Shown: positions 1-7,003, numbered from the stretch's first letter. The stretch: DNA of 11,192 bases from Nitrososphaerales archaeon TH1920 (GCA_014523495.1 JAATVM010000102.1:1-11192), one strand, 5' to 3'. The notes: generated by a model not told the origin, from the sequence alone. A program made the numbers and translations.

Positions 1-139
1 AGAATTTATCTTTGTCTACTACTCCTTTTTTAGTAACAACAACTTCGGGCTCAACCTCATGTACCTCACCTAAGTCATAGTCATTTATACCCCGTGCTTC
101 TTTTTTTACGATATCCTCCCAATTTGTTATATTGCTCAT
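1..139 (-). CDS. PRC-barrel/DUF2171-like protein, N-terminal fragment (runs off the window)
   Basis: The minus strand is open from an ATG at 139 to the window edge and gives 46 residues. They begin MSNITNWEDIVKKEARG and continue with NDYDLGEV and a VVVTKKGVV segment. This acidic N-terminus, with a D-L-G-E-V turn followed by a 'KKGVV-DKDKF' strand, resembles small PRC-barrel-like (DUF2171-type) soluble proteins that are common in Nitrososphaeria; I assign the family from memory of the pattern. The C-terminal part lies outside the window, so length and function cannot be judged. The ATG is supported by a TATA-like box about 26 bases upstream (161-168), which would give a leaderless transcript. 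A perfect palindrome sits between that box and the start codon. Confidence 0.75.
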   Translation of the reverse strand, partial: MSNITNWEDIVKKEARGINDYDLGEVHEVEPEVVVTKKGVVDKDKF

Positions 140-157
140 TGATCTACTATAGATCAA
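139..157. promoter_or_regulatory. Perfect 8-bp-arm palindrome, candidate operator
   Basis: The sequence TTGATCTACTATAGATCAA has 8-base arms (139-146 and 150-157) around a CTA spacer. It fills the space between the TATA-like box and the minus-strand start codon and would cover the transcription start. A dimeric regulator bound here would be expected to block transcription. That role is inference; the symmetry itself is directly visible. Confidence 0.45.
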
Positions 158-160
158 CAA

Positions 161-168
161 TTAATATA
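161..168 (-). promoter_or_regulatory. TATA-like box for the PRC-barrel-like gene
   Basis: Read on the minus strand the sequence is TATATTAA, centred about 26 bases before the ATG at 139. This is the spacing expected for an archaeal TBP site serving a leaderless mRNA. Confidence 0.5.
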
Positions 169-341
169 AGGATTAGATATTTTTATCTGACATGAATAGA
201 ATAAAATTCATTACCAGAATTTGCTAACTTTGTAGCCATTTGTTCTGGGATGACTTAATTTAGCAAGAGATTCCTATTATAGGTAATCTTTAAAGCAGAA
301 AAAATTTAAGTACCAATATAAACTTTGTAGTACTTAAGTAT

Positions 342-503
342 TTGAAGAAATTAACAATAGTTGGTAATAGATTTTCGATAACAGTAATTGCTATGGTCAT
401 GATAGCAGCAACTTTTTGTAGTGGAAAATTAGTATGCGGTCAACAAACTTTAGATATTAAAACTTGTGTTTACTATCCATCTGAAACGATATTCAGTCTT
501 TGA
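342..503 (+). CDS. Possible small exported peptide (53 aa)
   Basis: A TTG at 342 opens a 53-residue frame ending at TGA 501-503. The N-terminus is a classical signal-peptide shape: a basic start (KKL...GNR), a hydrophobic core (ITVIAMVMIAATF) and a short polar stretch ending in VCGQQ. About 18 residues follow, including a C-V-Y-Y segment. No lipobox is evident. A TATA-like AATATAAAC lies at 315-323, about 23 bases before the TTG. The mature part is very short, so this is either a genuine small secreted peptide or the surviving 5' end of a longer exported protein. I do not recognise a family. Confidence 0.35.
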   Translation: MKKLTIVGNRFSITVIAMVMIAATFCSGKLVCGQQTLDIKTCVYYPSETIFSL

Positions 504-598
504 AATATTCTAAATCTTCCTATTTTCCTAACTAGTAAAAATGGAATGAATATATTATTTTATATATTATTGTGTATAATACATTTTGAAGAGCTGGC

Positions 599-1597
599 TT
601 GAGTACGATTCTCCTATACAATAAAAACCAAGTAAAAACGGTAGGTTCTATAGATGATGTAGAAGAAGGAAATAATGCTTGGATAGATGTCATTGATCCA
701 GACGAAAAGGAACTAGACAATTTAGCTCGTAAATTCGACTTAAATCACGAAGCTATTCAAACATGTTCCAACAAATCCAAGAAGCCAGAAATTCGCCAGT
801 TAGGGAACCATACGTTTACGGTAATAGTCGATATGAAAAATAAAAATCCAGAAACGCTACAAGTAGAGGCGATATACTTCTTTCTGGGACGAAATTGGTT
901 AATAACAATTCATTCATCAGAGGTTAATCTTGAAGAGCTCGTCGAAAGATTATTCAAAATAAAAGATGAAACGATTAAGCAAACTAACATAGACGCATTA
1001 TATTATAATATCTTAGCAGAAATTGTTACCAAATATGAACAGCTACTTACTGCCTTAGAACTGTCGGTAAATGAGTATCAGAGAAGATCATTTATACGAC
1101 CCTTGCCAGAGATATTCGAGAGTATAGATATTTTATCTCGACAGACTATAACCTTAAGGAGACAATTTTGGCATGCCAGGAAGATAATAAATTTTATTCT
1201 GCATACTGAAAAAGATAAAGAGGATGTCAAATACATTGAGATGGTTTATGATGATATATCCCAATTGATAGATTTTGTTGAATCATATGAAGGCACCATT
1301 AATTCGATAAGAGAGCTTTACGTAGCCAAGGTTTCGCTTCAGATTAACGACACAATGAGAGTTCTTACAATATTTACGGCTATATTACTTCCGCTTACTC
1401 TTTTAGCTGGTATATACGGTATGAATGGAATAGACTTAACGAACATTACAATGATTCCTGTAGGTTTTTTTGTTGTAATGATAACTATGGCTTGCATATC
1501 GATTGGTTTGATTCTGTTTTTTATAAAGAAACGGTGGATACTAGTTGGTGGTAAAAATGCTGAGCAAGAGCAAACACATGGAATTGATCATCAGTAA
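599..1597 (+). CDS. corA: CorA-family divalent metal ion (Mg2+/Co2+) transporter
   Basis: This 332-residue membrane protein has the diagnostic CorA signature YGMN, with the GMN at residues 274-276. It ends the first of two C-terminal transmembrane helices (about 254-274 and 285-310). The second helix is followed by a basic KKRW segment and a short polar tail. The first 250 or so residues form the usual long, charged alpha/beta cytoplasmic funnel domain and helical stalk. CorA proteins assemble as pentameric channels that let Mg2+ (also Co2+ or Ni2+) flow down the membrane potential; length and layout match the family. The start is a TTG at 599, and several TATA-like elements lie upstream (559-569 and 573-582). 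The loop after GMN reads GIDL, so the precise metal preference is not readable. The gene appears to be transcribed alone. Confidence 0.93.
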   Translation: MSTILLYNKNQVKTVGSIDDVEEGNNAWIDVIDPDEKELDNLARKFDLNHEAIQTCSNKSKKPEIRQLGNHTFTVIVDMKNKNPETLQVEAIYFFLGRNWLITIHSSEVNLEELVERLFKIKDETIKQTNIDALYYNILAEIVTKYEQLLTALELSVNEYQRRSFIRPLPEIFESIDILSRQTITLRRQFWHARKIINFILHTEKDKEDVKYIEMVYDDISQLIDFVESYEGTINSIRELYVAKVSLQINDTMRVLTIFTAILLPLTLLAGIYGMNGIDLTNITMIPVGFFVVMITMACISIGLILFFIKKRWILVGGKNAEQEQTHGIDHQ

Positions 1598-1659
1598 TTA
1601 GCAAATAATTAAGTGATCTATAAATAAAAATTATAATAGACAAGCCTCACGATTCAAAT

Positions 1660-1815
1660 TTAATTAGTTTTCATCCAGTCAATCTTTGCTTTCCTAGATG
1701 CAATATTCTTAGTTGGCCTCGTTTTGTAATATTTGTATCTAATTGCAAATAACAAACCGGTCAAGAAGAGGAAGGACCCTATGACAATTTCATAAGTTAT
1801 TAATGAATCGGCCAT
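1660..1815 (-). CDS. Small single-pass membrane protein (51 aa), unknown function
   Basis: An ATG at 1815 opens a 51-residue frame on the minus strand with stop TAA at 1662-1660. Residues about 7-25 form a hydrophobic helix (ITYEIVIGSFLFLTGLLFAI). A strongly basic tail follows, with RYKYYKTR and ASRKAKIDWMKTN. The positive-inside rule puts the short N-terminus outside and the basic tail in the cytoplasm. The composition is clearly protein-like and the gene fills an otherwise empty gap between corA and the kinase. It converges on corA, so co-transcription is unlikely. A TATA-like run within a palindrome lies about 20-35 bases upstream. No family is recognised. Confidence 0.6.
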   Translation of the reverse strand: MADSLITYEIVIGSFLFLTGLLFAIRYKYYKTRPTKNIASRKAKIDWMKTN

Positions 1816-1834
1816 TCAATCAGATTATTTATAG

Positions 1835-1850
1835 CTAGATAAAAATCTAG
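1835..1850. promoter_or_regulatory. Palindrome CTAGAT-AAAA-ATCTAG over the promoter of the 51-aa membrane protein
   Basis: Perfect 6-base arms flank an A4 spacer 20-35 bases upstream of the minus-strand start at 1815. Read on the minus strand the centre gives TTTTTATC, about 27 bases before the ATG and so suitable as a TATA box. A better-looking TATAAATAA (1834-1826) is only about 15 bases from the ATG, too close for a transcript that includes that codon. The element may be both promoter and operator. Confidence 0.35.
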
Positions 1851-1999
1851 ATCTAAAAAGTTCAAAACTCAGCAAGGATGGTCCACCACCGTCTTTCTCA
1901 TTGAGTGGCTACTAACTATGAAGAGAATCTGAAGAAATTAAATTTAGATTTTGGACGAATATTACGAAGCTAGTGTGAGATGCTATTTTGCAGGGTTAG

Positions 2000-2006
2000 T
2001 TTAAAT
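2000..2006 (+). promoter_or_regulatory. TATA-like box for the histidine kinase
   Basis: TTTAAAT is centred 27 bases before the ATG at 2030. This supports a leaderless transcript and that ATG as the start. The frame is closed by TAG at 1997-1999, and there is no alternative start codon between. Confidence 0.45.
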
Positions 2007-2029
2007 CCGATAGTGAACTAGAAGTACTG

Positions 2030-3709
2030 ATGTCGCCCCCTTCACCATATCGAGGAAAGGTAGAGCTGATATCTGACAGAAAGCAGATAAATTCAACTAT
2101 AAATGATGTCATATGCAATGCTAAAAAGTCTCTGAATATTTGCGGTGACTCTACACTCCCGAGTTTCTCATTGTCTGAAAAACTAATCAAAGCATATCAG
2201 GAGGCAAAATCAAAAGGGGTAAAAATTAGGTACATTACAGAAATTACAGGGGATAATTTAAAATATTGTAAACAAATATTGAAATTTGCTGAAGTTCGAC
2301 ACTTAAACAATCTTGTTGGGAATTTTGTAATAAGTGATAAAGAATATTTAGGACAGGCTTCAGGCCATAATTTTTTATCAAATCTAATTTATAGCGATGA
2401 ACAAAAAATGGTGGAACAACAGAATTTTATGTTTAAAAACCTATGGAATAACGCTACTACTCATCGAGACAGAATCTCGAACTTAGAACTAGGAGTAGAG
2501 CCTGAAGAGGTTAAGGTGTTATCCGATCCAGTTGAAATTAGAAGAACTTATGCAAACCTCATAAATTCTGCAAATTTTGAGATATCTCTCATAATAGCAA
2601 CAAAAAATGCACTGCAAAGAAATTACAAAGGAGGAATAATAACTTTGTTAACGGAAGCTGCAAAGAAAAGGAACGTTAATGTTAATTTAATTATTCCTAC
2701 TTATGAGAATGATACAACTCAAGCCAAATTTCCTCATATTGAATCAGGAATGAACCCAAAATTTAGAGTAAAATCAATTGTCCCAGCTATTCGACAGACG
2801 CATATGATAAAAACTACATTTTTGATTGCAGACAGAAGATTGTTATTCATAATAGATATAAAGGATGACAATAAAGAAAATTTTATAGACGCAGTGGGTT
2901 TTGCTACTTATCATAATAGCAAATCCCGTACAGAATCCTACAGTTTTATATTTGATACCCTCTGGAGACAGGCAGATCTACATGAATCATTAAAAGAAGC
3001 AAACAGAAATCTAATTTATGCTTATGAAAAACTGGAAGAACATGACCAAATGGAAAAGGAATTTATCAATCTTGCTGCACATGAGTTAAGGACACCATCT
3101 CAATCCATTATAGGCTATTCCGAAATACTCAAGGGTCTCCCCGAAAGAAATAAACAATATGAAGAGGCTATATCACGAAACGCCGAAAGACTCTATTCTC
3201 TTGTGACAAATATGTTGAGTATTGCAAGAATAGAGTCTCAGACTTTAAAACTTAACAAGACTAGTTTTGATTTAAACCTAAAGATTGTAAATGTGATAAA
3301 CGATGTTAAGCAACAAGTAGATTTGCATAAAATCGATAAAGATAGAATTGAATTCACACCGCTTGAAAAAATTACTATTTTCGCTGATAAACAAAAGATA
3401 TTTGAGGTGCTTGCAAACTTACTACATAATGCATTAAAATTTACACAGCACGGTACGATCACTATATCTGCCGAGCGGAGAGACAAAACTAATGAAGCAA
3501 TTATTAAGATAAAGGATAGTGGTCCAGGTATAGACCCAGAAATAATTCCACACTTATTTTCGAAATTTAAGACAAAATCTGAGAAAGGACTTGGACTTGG
3601 ATTATATATTGCAAAAAGCATTGTTGAGGCGCATGGTGGAAAGATCGAAGCCTATAATAACGTAAATTCCAAAGGGGCCACATTTCTTGTGACGTTACCT
3701 TTGAAGTGA
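2030..3709 (+). CDS. Cytoplasmic sensor histidine kinase with two TrmB/PLD-like sensor modules
   Basis: This 559-residue protein has no membrane segment, so it should sense an internal signal. Residues about 10-150 and 160-320 look like two related alpha/beta modules. Each starts with a K/V-strand plus S-D (VELISDR, VKVLSDP) and ends with an aromatic F-x-x-L-W segment (FKNLWNN, FDTLWRQ). They resemble the PLD-like sensor fold found in TrmB regulators. The second keeps only a degenerate HKD-like trace (H258, K261, D268), so catalysis is unlikely. A coiled linker (about 322-340) leads to a complete kinase core: H-box AAHELRTP with phosphoacceptor H351, N-box LLHNALKF with N467, G1 box DSGPGID from D496, an F-box near LFSKF, and G2 box GLGLGLY from G520. 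No response regulator is adjacent, so the partner is encoded elsewhere. Nitrososphaeria carry many such kinases. Confidence 0.9.
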   Translation: MSPPSPYRGKVELISDRKQINSTINDVICNAKKSLNICGDSTLPSFSLSEKLIKAYQEAKSKGVKIRYITEITGDNLKYCKQILKFAEVRHLNNLVGNFVISDKEYLGQASGHNFLSNLIYSDEQKMVEQQNFMFKNLWNNATTHRDRISNLELGVEPEEVKVLSDPVEIRRTYANLINSANFEISLIIATKNALQRNYKGGIITLLTEAAKKRNVNVNLIIPTYENDTTQAKFPHIESGMNPKFRVKSIVPAIRQTHMIKTTFLIADRRLLFIIDIKDDNKENFIDAVGFATYHNSKSRTESYSFIFDTLWRQADLHESLKEANRNLIYAYEKLEEHDQMEKEFINLAAHELRTPSQSIIGYSEILKGLPERNKQYEEAISRNAERLYSLVTNMLSIARIESQTLKLNKTSFDLNLKIVNVINDVKQQVDLHKIDKDRIEFTPLEKITIFADKQKIFEVLANLLHNALKFTQHGTITISAERRDKTNEAIIKIKDSGPGIDPEIIPHLFSKFKTKSEKGLGLGLYIAKSIVEAHGGKIEAYNNVNSKGATFLVTLPLK

Positions 3710-3751
3710 CAATTATTGAAAATGACCTCAAATTAATTTGATATATTATTT

Positions 3752-3779
3752 ACTTTTCTTGTTTTTTTACCTATTTTTT
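3752..3779 (+). terminator. Oligo-T terminator after the histidine kinase
   Basis: Starting 43 bases after the kinase stop codon, the plus strand carries successive T tracts (T4, T7 and T6 separated by single C, G or A-C interruptions). Archaeal RNA polymerase terminates at such U-rich stretches without a hairpin. Confidence 0.5.
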
Positions 3780-3794
3780 ATAAGACCGTTTTTA

Positions 3795-3814
3795 GGGCGA
3801 TTCCTTTCCCGCCC
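3795..3814. repeat. GC-rich inverted repeat GGGCG/CGCCC
   Basis: Arms GGGCG (3795-3799) and CGCCC (3810-3814) enclose a 10-base pyrimidine-rich loop. It is a small G+C-rich islet in very A+T-rich DNA, lying between the T-rich kinase terminator and the TATA box of the next gene. It could be an upstream regulator site or a transcript hairpin; the sequence does not decide. Confidence 0.3.
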
Positions 3815-3827
3815 ATCCACACAAGCG

Positions 3828-3837
3828 TTAAATAAAA
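3828..3837 (+). promoter_or_regulatory. TATA-like box for the 3857-4597 gene pair
   Basis: TTAAATAAAA is centred about 25 bases before the ATG at 3857. That favours the ATG over the in-frame GTG at 3839, which would lie immediately next to the box and upstream of the predicted transcription start. Confidence 0.45.
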
Positions 3838-3856
3838 TGTGGCATATACATTAAAC

Positions 3857-4129
3857 ATGGAAAGTTTGAAACAAGAGGCTTCGAGAGAAGTTGACAAAGA
3901 TAAGAATGCAGAGCATAATGTCTCGTCTTGGTCCGAGATTGTCAAAGACATTGTTGATAAGTTGACAGGCAAAGATATGGAGGTAACCTATGATTTCGAG
4001 AATTTACAAATTGAAATACCAAAGGCAACCGGTCCGCAAGGCAAGGAAATAGGCAGTGCAAAATGGAAAATTAATGGCAAGTTTATGATATCTACCCAGC
4101 TTCGCGATAAGTCAAAGACAATGAAATAA
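3857..4129 (+). CDS. Hypothetical protein (90 aa), first gene of a two-gene unit
   Basis: I do not recognise this protein. It is soluble. The first 40 or so residues are highly charged and probably helical (ESLKQEASREVDKDK, then SWSEIVKDIVDKLTG). The rest has alternating hydrophobic patterns typical of beta strands (DMEVTYDFENLQIEIP, then AKWKINGKFMISTQ), and the tail is basic. There are no cysteines and no membrane segment. I use the ATG at 3857 because a TATA-like box sits about 25 bases upstream; an in-frame GTG at 3839 would add six residues. Only six bases separate its stop from the next GTG, so the two genes are probably co-transcribed. Both contain a T-G-K motif before beta-rich sequence with a D-F-E element, which may hint at distant relatedness. 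Confidence 0.6.
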   Translation: MESLKQEASREVDKDKNAEHNVSSWSEIVKDIVDKLTGKDMEVTYDFENLQIEIPKATGPQGKEIGSAKWKINGKFMISTQLRDKSKTMK

Positions 4130-4135
4130 ACTTTT

Positions 4136-4597
4136 GTGACCAGGTCTAGTATATTGACAGGGGAGAGCAATTTCGTAAAGGACGACGGATCTCTAGCATT
4201 AAATAATCTGGCGAATATTGTGAAAAGGTCAACTGGGAAAATCAACATTCAAATGAAAGGTAAAACTGCTCTGGCACTTGATTTTGAGAAAGATAAACTA
4301 ATACTAGACATCATAGATCCCACTGTTTTTGGCAGAACCGAACAAGACAATTACGATGTTGGATTATTTGAAAAGATAAAAGCCGCAAAGAAGGCGGGCA
4401 GGATACTAAATAATAATGGTCTTAGTGTTACTATTCTTCGGAAAGGAAAAAGGGCTCTTAGTATAGGTAGAGAGGCAACTCCAACAATAAGCAGCTTACT
4501 AACTGGCAGTGACGATATCCAGATTGATAGTATAAAACAGCTAACTAAGCTCGGCCGAGATATAAAGAAAGCAAATCATAATAAAGACGGCCCTTAA
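4136..4597 (+). CDS. Hypothetical protein (153 aa), second gene of a two-gene unit
   Basis: This soluble 153-residue protein begins six bases after the preceding gene. The first half has a helix (LALNNLANIVKRSTGK) and beta-like segments (INIQMKGKTALALDF, KLILDIID). The second half has a basic helix (FEKIKAAKKAGRIL), then NNGLSVTILRKGKRALSIG and a SSLLTGSDDIQI turn, and a polar KANHNKDGP tail. The segment from GLSVTIL to the LLTGS turn reminds me of a short alpha/beta module in actinobacterial proteins of unknown function; this is recollection, not proof. GTG 4136 is the most upstream start. An in-frame TTG at 4154 is an alternative, since AAATAAAC at 4125-4132 could serve as its TATA box. No function can be assigned. 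Confidence 0.65.
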   Translation: MTRSSILTGESNFVKDDGSLALNNLANIVKRSTGKINIQMKGKTALALDFEKDKLILDIIDPTVFGRTEQDNYDVGLFEKIKAAKKAGRILNNNGLSVTILRKGKRALSIGREATPTISSLLTGSDDIQIDSIKQLTKLGRDIKKANHNKDGP

Positions 4598-4639
4598 AAA
4601 TAACTATGGATGATTTGAGGCAGATAGAATACGCTACAT

Positions 4640-4648
4640 TATATAAGG
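4640..4648 (+). promoter_or_regulatory. TATA box for the 114-aa gene
   Basis: TATATAAGG lies about 31 bases before the TTG at 4675. It predicts a transcription start near 4670 and a leader of only a few bases, which supports the TTG over the ATG codons at 4696 and further downstream. Confidence 0.5.
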
Positions 4649-4674
4649 CGTCATAGTATAGTACCCTGAGTTAT

Positions 4675-5019
4675 TTGAAACAAAATAGTTTCCCCATGAG
4701 GGAATGGCATGTTAAACATATGGAACAAACTCTTGTTAGATTTGTGAGAGGTCTGTCTGAAAATGCATCGCGGTGGGAAATAAGACTGAATAACAAATAT
4801 GGGAAAATAGGCAGAGTATGTAAGAGGATCGAATATGATGTAAAGCACGGTGTTACAAACAAGGAAATCTTTACATTTTTGCAATTAATAAGAACCGAGT
4901 CGTCTTACCATGATGTTCGGTCTTGTGAAGGCTCTATGGAAAGATTGAATGAAATACAGACACATTTTACGGAACCACCAGAGGCTTATCATAAGTGGAA
5001 TTATACTGTTACAAGATAG
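4675..5019 (+). CDS. Hypothetical basic protein (114 aa)
   Basis: No family is recognised. The protein is rich in Arg, Lys and His with no membrane segment, and looks mostly helical. It has a long amphipathic stretch MREWHVKHMEQTLVRFVRG, then a patch of basic and aromatic residues (SRWEIRLNN, KYGKIGRVCKRIEYDVKHG), and a helix TNKEIFTFLQLI. The C-terminal third has two cysteines or fewer and ends with AYHKWNYTVTR. The basic character would suit nucleic-acid binding, but no motif proves it. The start is TTG 4675, chosen because of the TATA box at 4640-4648; an ATG at 4696 would shorten it by seven residues. It lies 77 bases after the two-gene unit and has its own promoter. Confidence 0.5.
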   Translation: MKQNSFPMREWHVKHMEQTLVRFVRGLSENASRWEIRLNNKYGKIGRVCKRIEYDVKHGVTNKEIFTFLQLIRTESSYHDVRSCEGSMERLNEIQTHFTEPPEAYHKWNYTVTR

Positions 5020-5443
5020 TATAATCATTTCAATTCAGAATGAAACATGGGACAATATCATTTTTGATTATATGAAAGGTCAAATCATTTTTTTAACCGT
5101 ATCAAACTATGTAGTTCAGATTTTATTAAATCGAAGATCAAGCAGGTTACAGGAAATTCGAAATGGTTTTAATAAGGATCTAGCATGATATTGGGTCTGT
5201 ACCTTTACTACTTTTTTAGACGTGTTCATTGAAAACTCCGGTATTATTGATATGCAAGCACAAATGTTATTCCAAATATGAAGAAAATGAAATGAATACA
5301 TTGGCTGGATTTTGAGATATGATTTGATTGTTGTATGTATGAACGTTACTAATAAGTTTATATCAAATGCAATGAATGTAAGAGGAATAATAGATTAGTC
5401 CAAAATTGGGTTCATCTCGCATAATGTCTAGTCATTAAGAATA
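5020..5443. other. Gene-poor stretch between the 114-aa gene and hflX
   Basis: No convincing gene is seen in these 424 bases. The best plus-strand frame is 38 residues (ATG 5072 to TGA 5186-5188), which starts hydrophobic and ends in a basic helix. It lacks a TATA box at the right distance and is opposed by an equally long minus-strand frame. A T7 run at 5088-5094 could terminate the preceding gene. CCAAAATTGG at 5400-5409 is a short palindrome downstream of hflX on the minus strand. Confidence 0.4.
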
Positions 5444-6505
5444 TCAATTACAGAGAGCGGTGGTTACATTTACCATTTCCTGAGGCGTTTTCTTTACTAG
5501 TATCTTGCGTGATATTAATTTTTTCAGTTTATTTATGCCATATCCTGTCTTAGGCGATATCTGTATTGGATCTAGCATGTTTAATCCTGTGAAAATCCTT
5601 TTAATATCATTAAATTCAGCAATATCTATTTTAGAAAAGATTATGACAATTTTTTCTTTGTCTACATTCAGCTCTTCTAACACTTTCATACAGCTATTAT
5701 ATTTTATTCTTATTTCTTCCTCTGACTGGGATGAATCAATTAGCAGGAGAATCATGTCTGCCATTAGTGACTCTTCGAGAGTAGACTTAAAGGCGTCAAT
5801 CATATAAGTAGGAAGTCTTCTAATGAATCCAACAGTATCAGTAAGCAAAAGTTTCTGTCCGCCTATAATAAAAGACCTAGTCGTAGTTGAAAGTGTGGTA
5901 AATAAATTTTCAGATATTTCTTTACTTTCAAGTGTAAGCAAGTTGAAAAGAGTAGTCTTTCCTGAGCTTGTGTACCCTACAAGAGAAACTATTGGCATCT
6001 TGTTATCAACTCTCTGATCATGGTAAAGTTCGCGTTTTTTTCTTGCATCTGCCAACTTTTTTATAATAAATCCCATCCTCCTTTTCAAGTCCCTAAATTT
6101 TACGTCAACTATGTATTCTCCACTACCACCTTTCCCTGGTCTCTCGTTACCTATCAACAGTGTCGCGTTTTCCCTAATCCGCGGTAGCTCATATTTAATT
6201 TCTGCGAGTTGGATCTGTAATTTTGCTTCCGATGTAGTAGCTCTAGTGTAAAACAAGTCAAGGATAAGCCTTTCCCTATCTACTACCTTTACGCCTGTTG
6301 TCTTCTCTAAATTATAGATCTGCTTGGGTGTCATATGTTCGTCAACAATAATCTGGTCAGACTCATTCTTTTGAACAAATTCCTTAATCTCTTCAACCTT
6401 GCCAGATCCCAAGCCATATTGCCTATGCGTCAGGTCTTTTTGGGTAAAGCACTTTACTATATTATAATTACCTACTGATTCCACTAAGTCTTTTCCCTCC
6501 TGCAT
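5444..6505 (-). CDS. hflX: GTPase HflX, ribosome-associated
   Basis: The 353 residues from ATG 6505 cover nearly a full HflX. The N-terminal subdomain includes GLGSGKVEEI (31-40) and IVDEHMTPKQIYNLE. A helical linker carries the family's glycine-rich RPGKGGSGEY (123-131). The G domain has G1 GYTSSGKTT (177-185), switch I TTLSTTTR (203-210), G3 DTVGF (223-227) and G4 SKID (291-294), where the usual residue is Asn. HflX binds ribosomes near the peptidyl-transferase centre and can split stalled or stressed ribosomes. The reading frame continues upstream of 6505 to 6562 and encodes QNAVLVTYPDNFS, the expected first beta strand of the family, but without ATG, GTG or TTG. Translation therefore probably starts at a non-canonical codon such as ATT 6550 or CTG 6556. 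The latter overlaps the upstream gene's stop codon, implying co-transcription and perhaps coupling. Confidence 0.95.
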   Translation of the reverse strand: MQEGKDLVESVGNYNIVKCFTQKDLTHRQYGLGSGKVEEIKEFVQKNESDQIIVDEHMTPKQIYNLEKTTGVKVVDRERLILDLFYTRATTSEAKLQIQLAEIKYELPRIRENATLLIGNERPGKGGSGEYIVDVKFRDLKRRMGFIIKKLADARKKRELYHDQRVDNKMPIVSLVGYTSSGKTTLFNLLTLESKEISENLFTTLSTTTRSFIIGGQKLLLTDTVGFIRRLPTYMIDAFKSTLEESLMADMILLLIDSSQSEEEIRIKYNSCMKVLEELNVDKEKIVIIFSKIDIAEFNDIKRIFTGLNMLDPIQISPKTGYGINKLKKLISRKILVKKTPQEMVNVTTALCN

Positions 6506-6552
6506 GCTGAAATTGTCAGGATATGTGACTAGTACGGCATTTTGCTTAATTT

Positions 6553-6741
6553 TCAGAATGTTTCAGGTCCTGACCAGTCCATATAATCAACAGAGGAATA
6601 ATCGTTTTTGTGTCCTCTTGAACATATATGGGAAGTTATAGAATTACTGTCTGATTTGGAATCTTTTTTGGTATCTTCAGGTATATAAACACCGGGAAAC
6701 ACTTCACCACAGTTCTTACATTTTAACATCAGCATAGGCAT
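6553..6741 (-). CDS. Small zinc-ribbon-like protein (62 aa), upstream of hflX
   Basis: The protein carries C8-x2-C11 (LKCKNCGEVF) near its N-terminus, then a polar Asp/Ser/Lys-rich linker (23-36), then H38-x-C40-x3-H44 in SHICSRGHKNDYS. The last part reads VDYMDWSGPETF. Two Cys plus one Cys and one or two His residues can form a zinc-ribbon-like site. Such mini-proteins are frequent in Nitrososphaeria and their function is unknown. The ATG at 6741 is in good context, and TATA-like sequence lies about 20 bases upstream (6757-6765 on the minus strand). Its TGA (6555-6553) falls in the upstream extension of the hflX frame, so the two genes almost certainly share an mRNA. Confidence 0.8.
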   Translation of the reverse strand: MPMLMLKCKNCGEVFPGVYIPEDTKKDSKSDSNSITSHICSRGHKNDYSSVDYMDWSGPETF

Positions 6742-7003
6742 TTGTCTTAAACTAACTCATATACAACACCAATGCTATTAAATCTACCGACGCTAATTTA
6801 CTATTATAAAGAATTAACTGTCACCAATTGTCAGTATTATCATATGTCATGATCAGATATCCACATTTAGGTGACATTCAGTACTAGTATCTCTAAGACT
6901 TTACCACTTTTAGGAGCGCATAGAGCAAAAAGTACAGGTACTAGCAACGATTCAAGTTTTCGGTTCTGCTATCAAAAGATACTAATAGATCAAATCCATA
7001 CTT

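Noticed and set aside
3238..3621. 127-codon minus-strand open frame inside the kinase gene
   Set aside because: It is antisense to the conserved HATPase region, whose motifs are intact; the frame is a shadow of biased codon use.
4651..4884. Minus-strand open frames opposite the 114-aa gene
   Set aside because: The plus-strand gene has a well-placed TATA box, whereas these frames have none and their composition is not protein-like.
5072..5188. 38-codon plus-strand frame after the 114-aa gene
   Set aside because: There is no TATA box or ribosome-binding site at a suitable distance, and a minus-strand frame of similar length competes.
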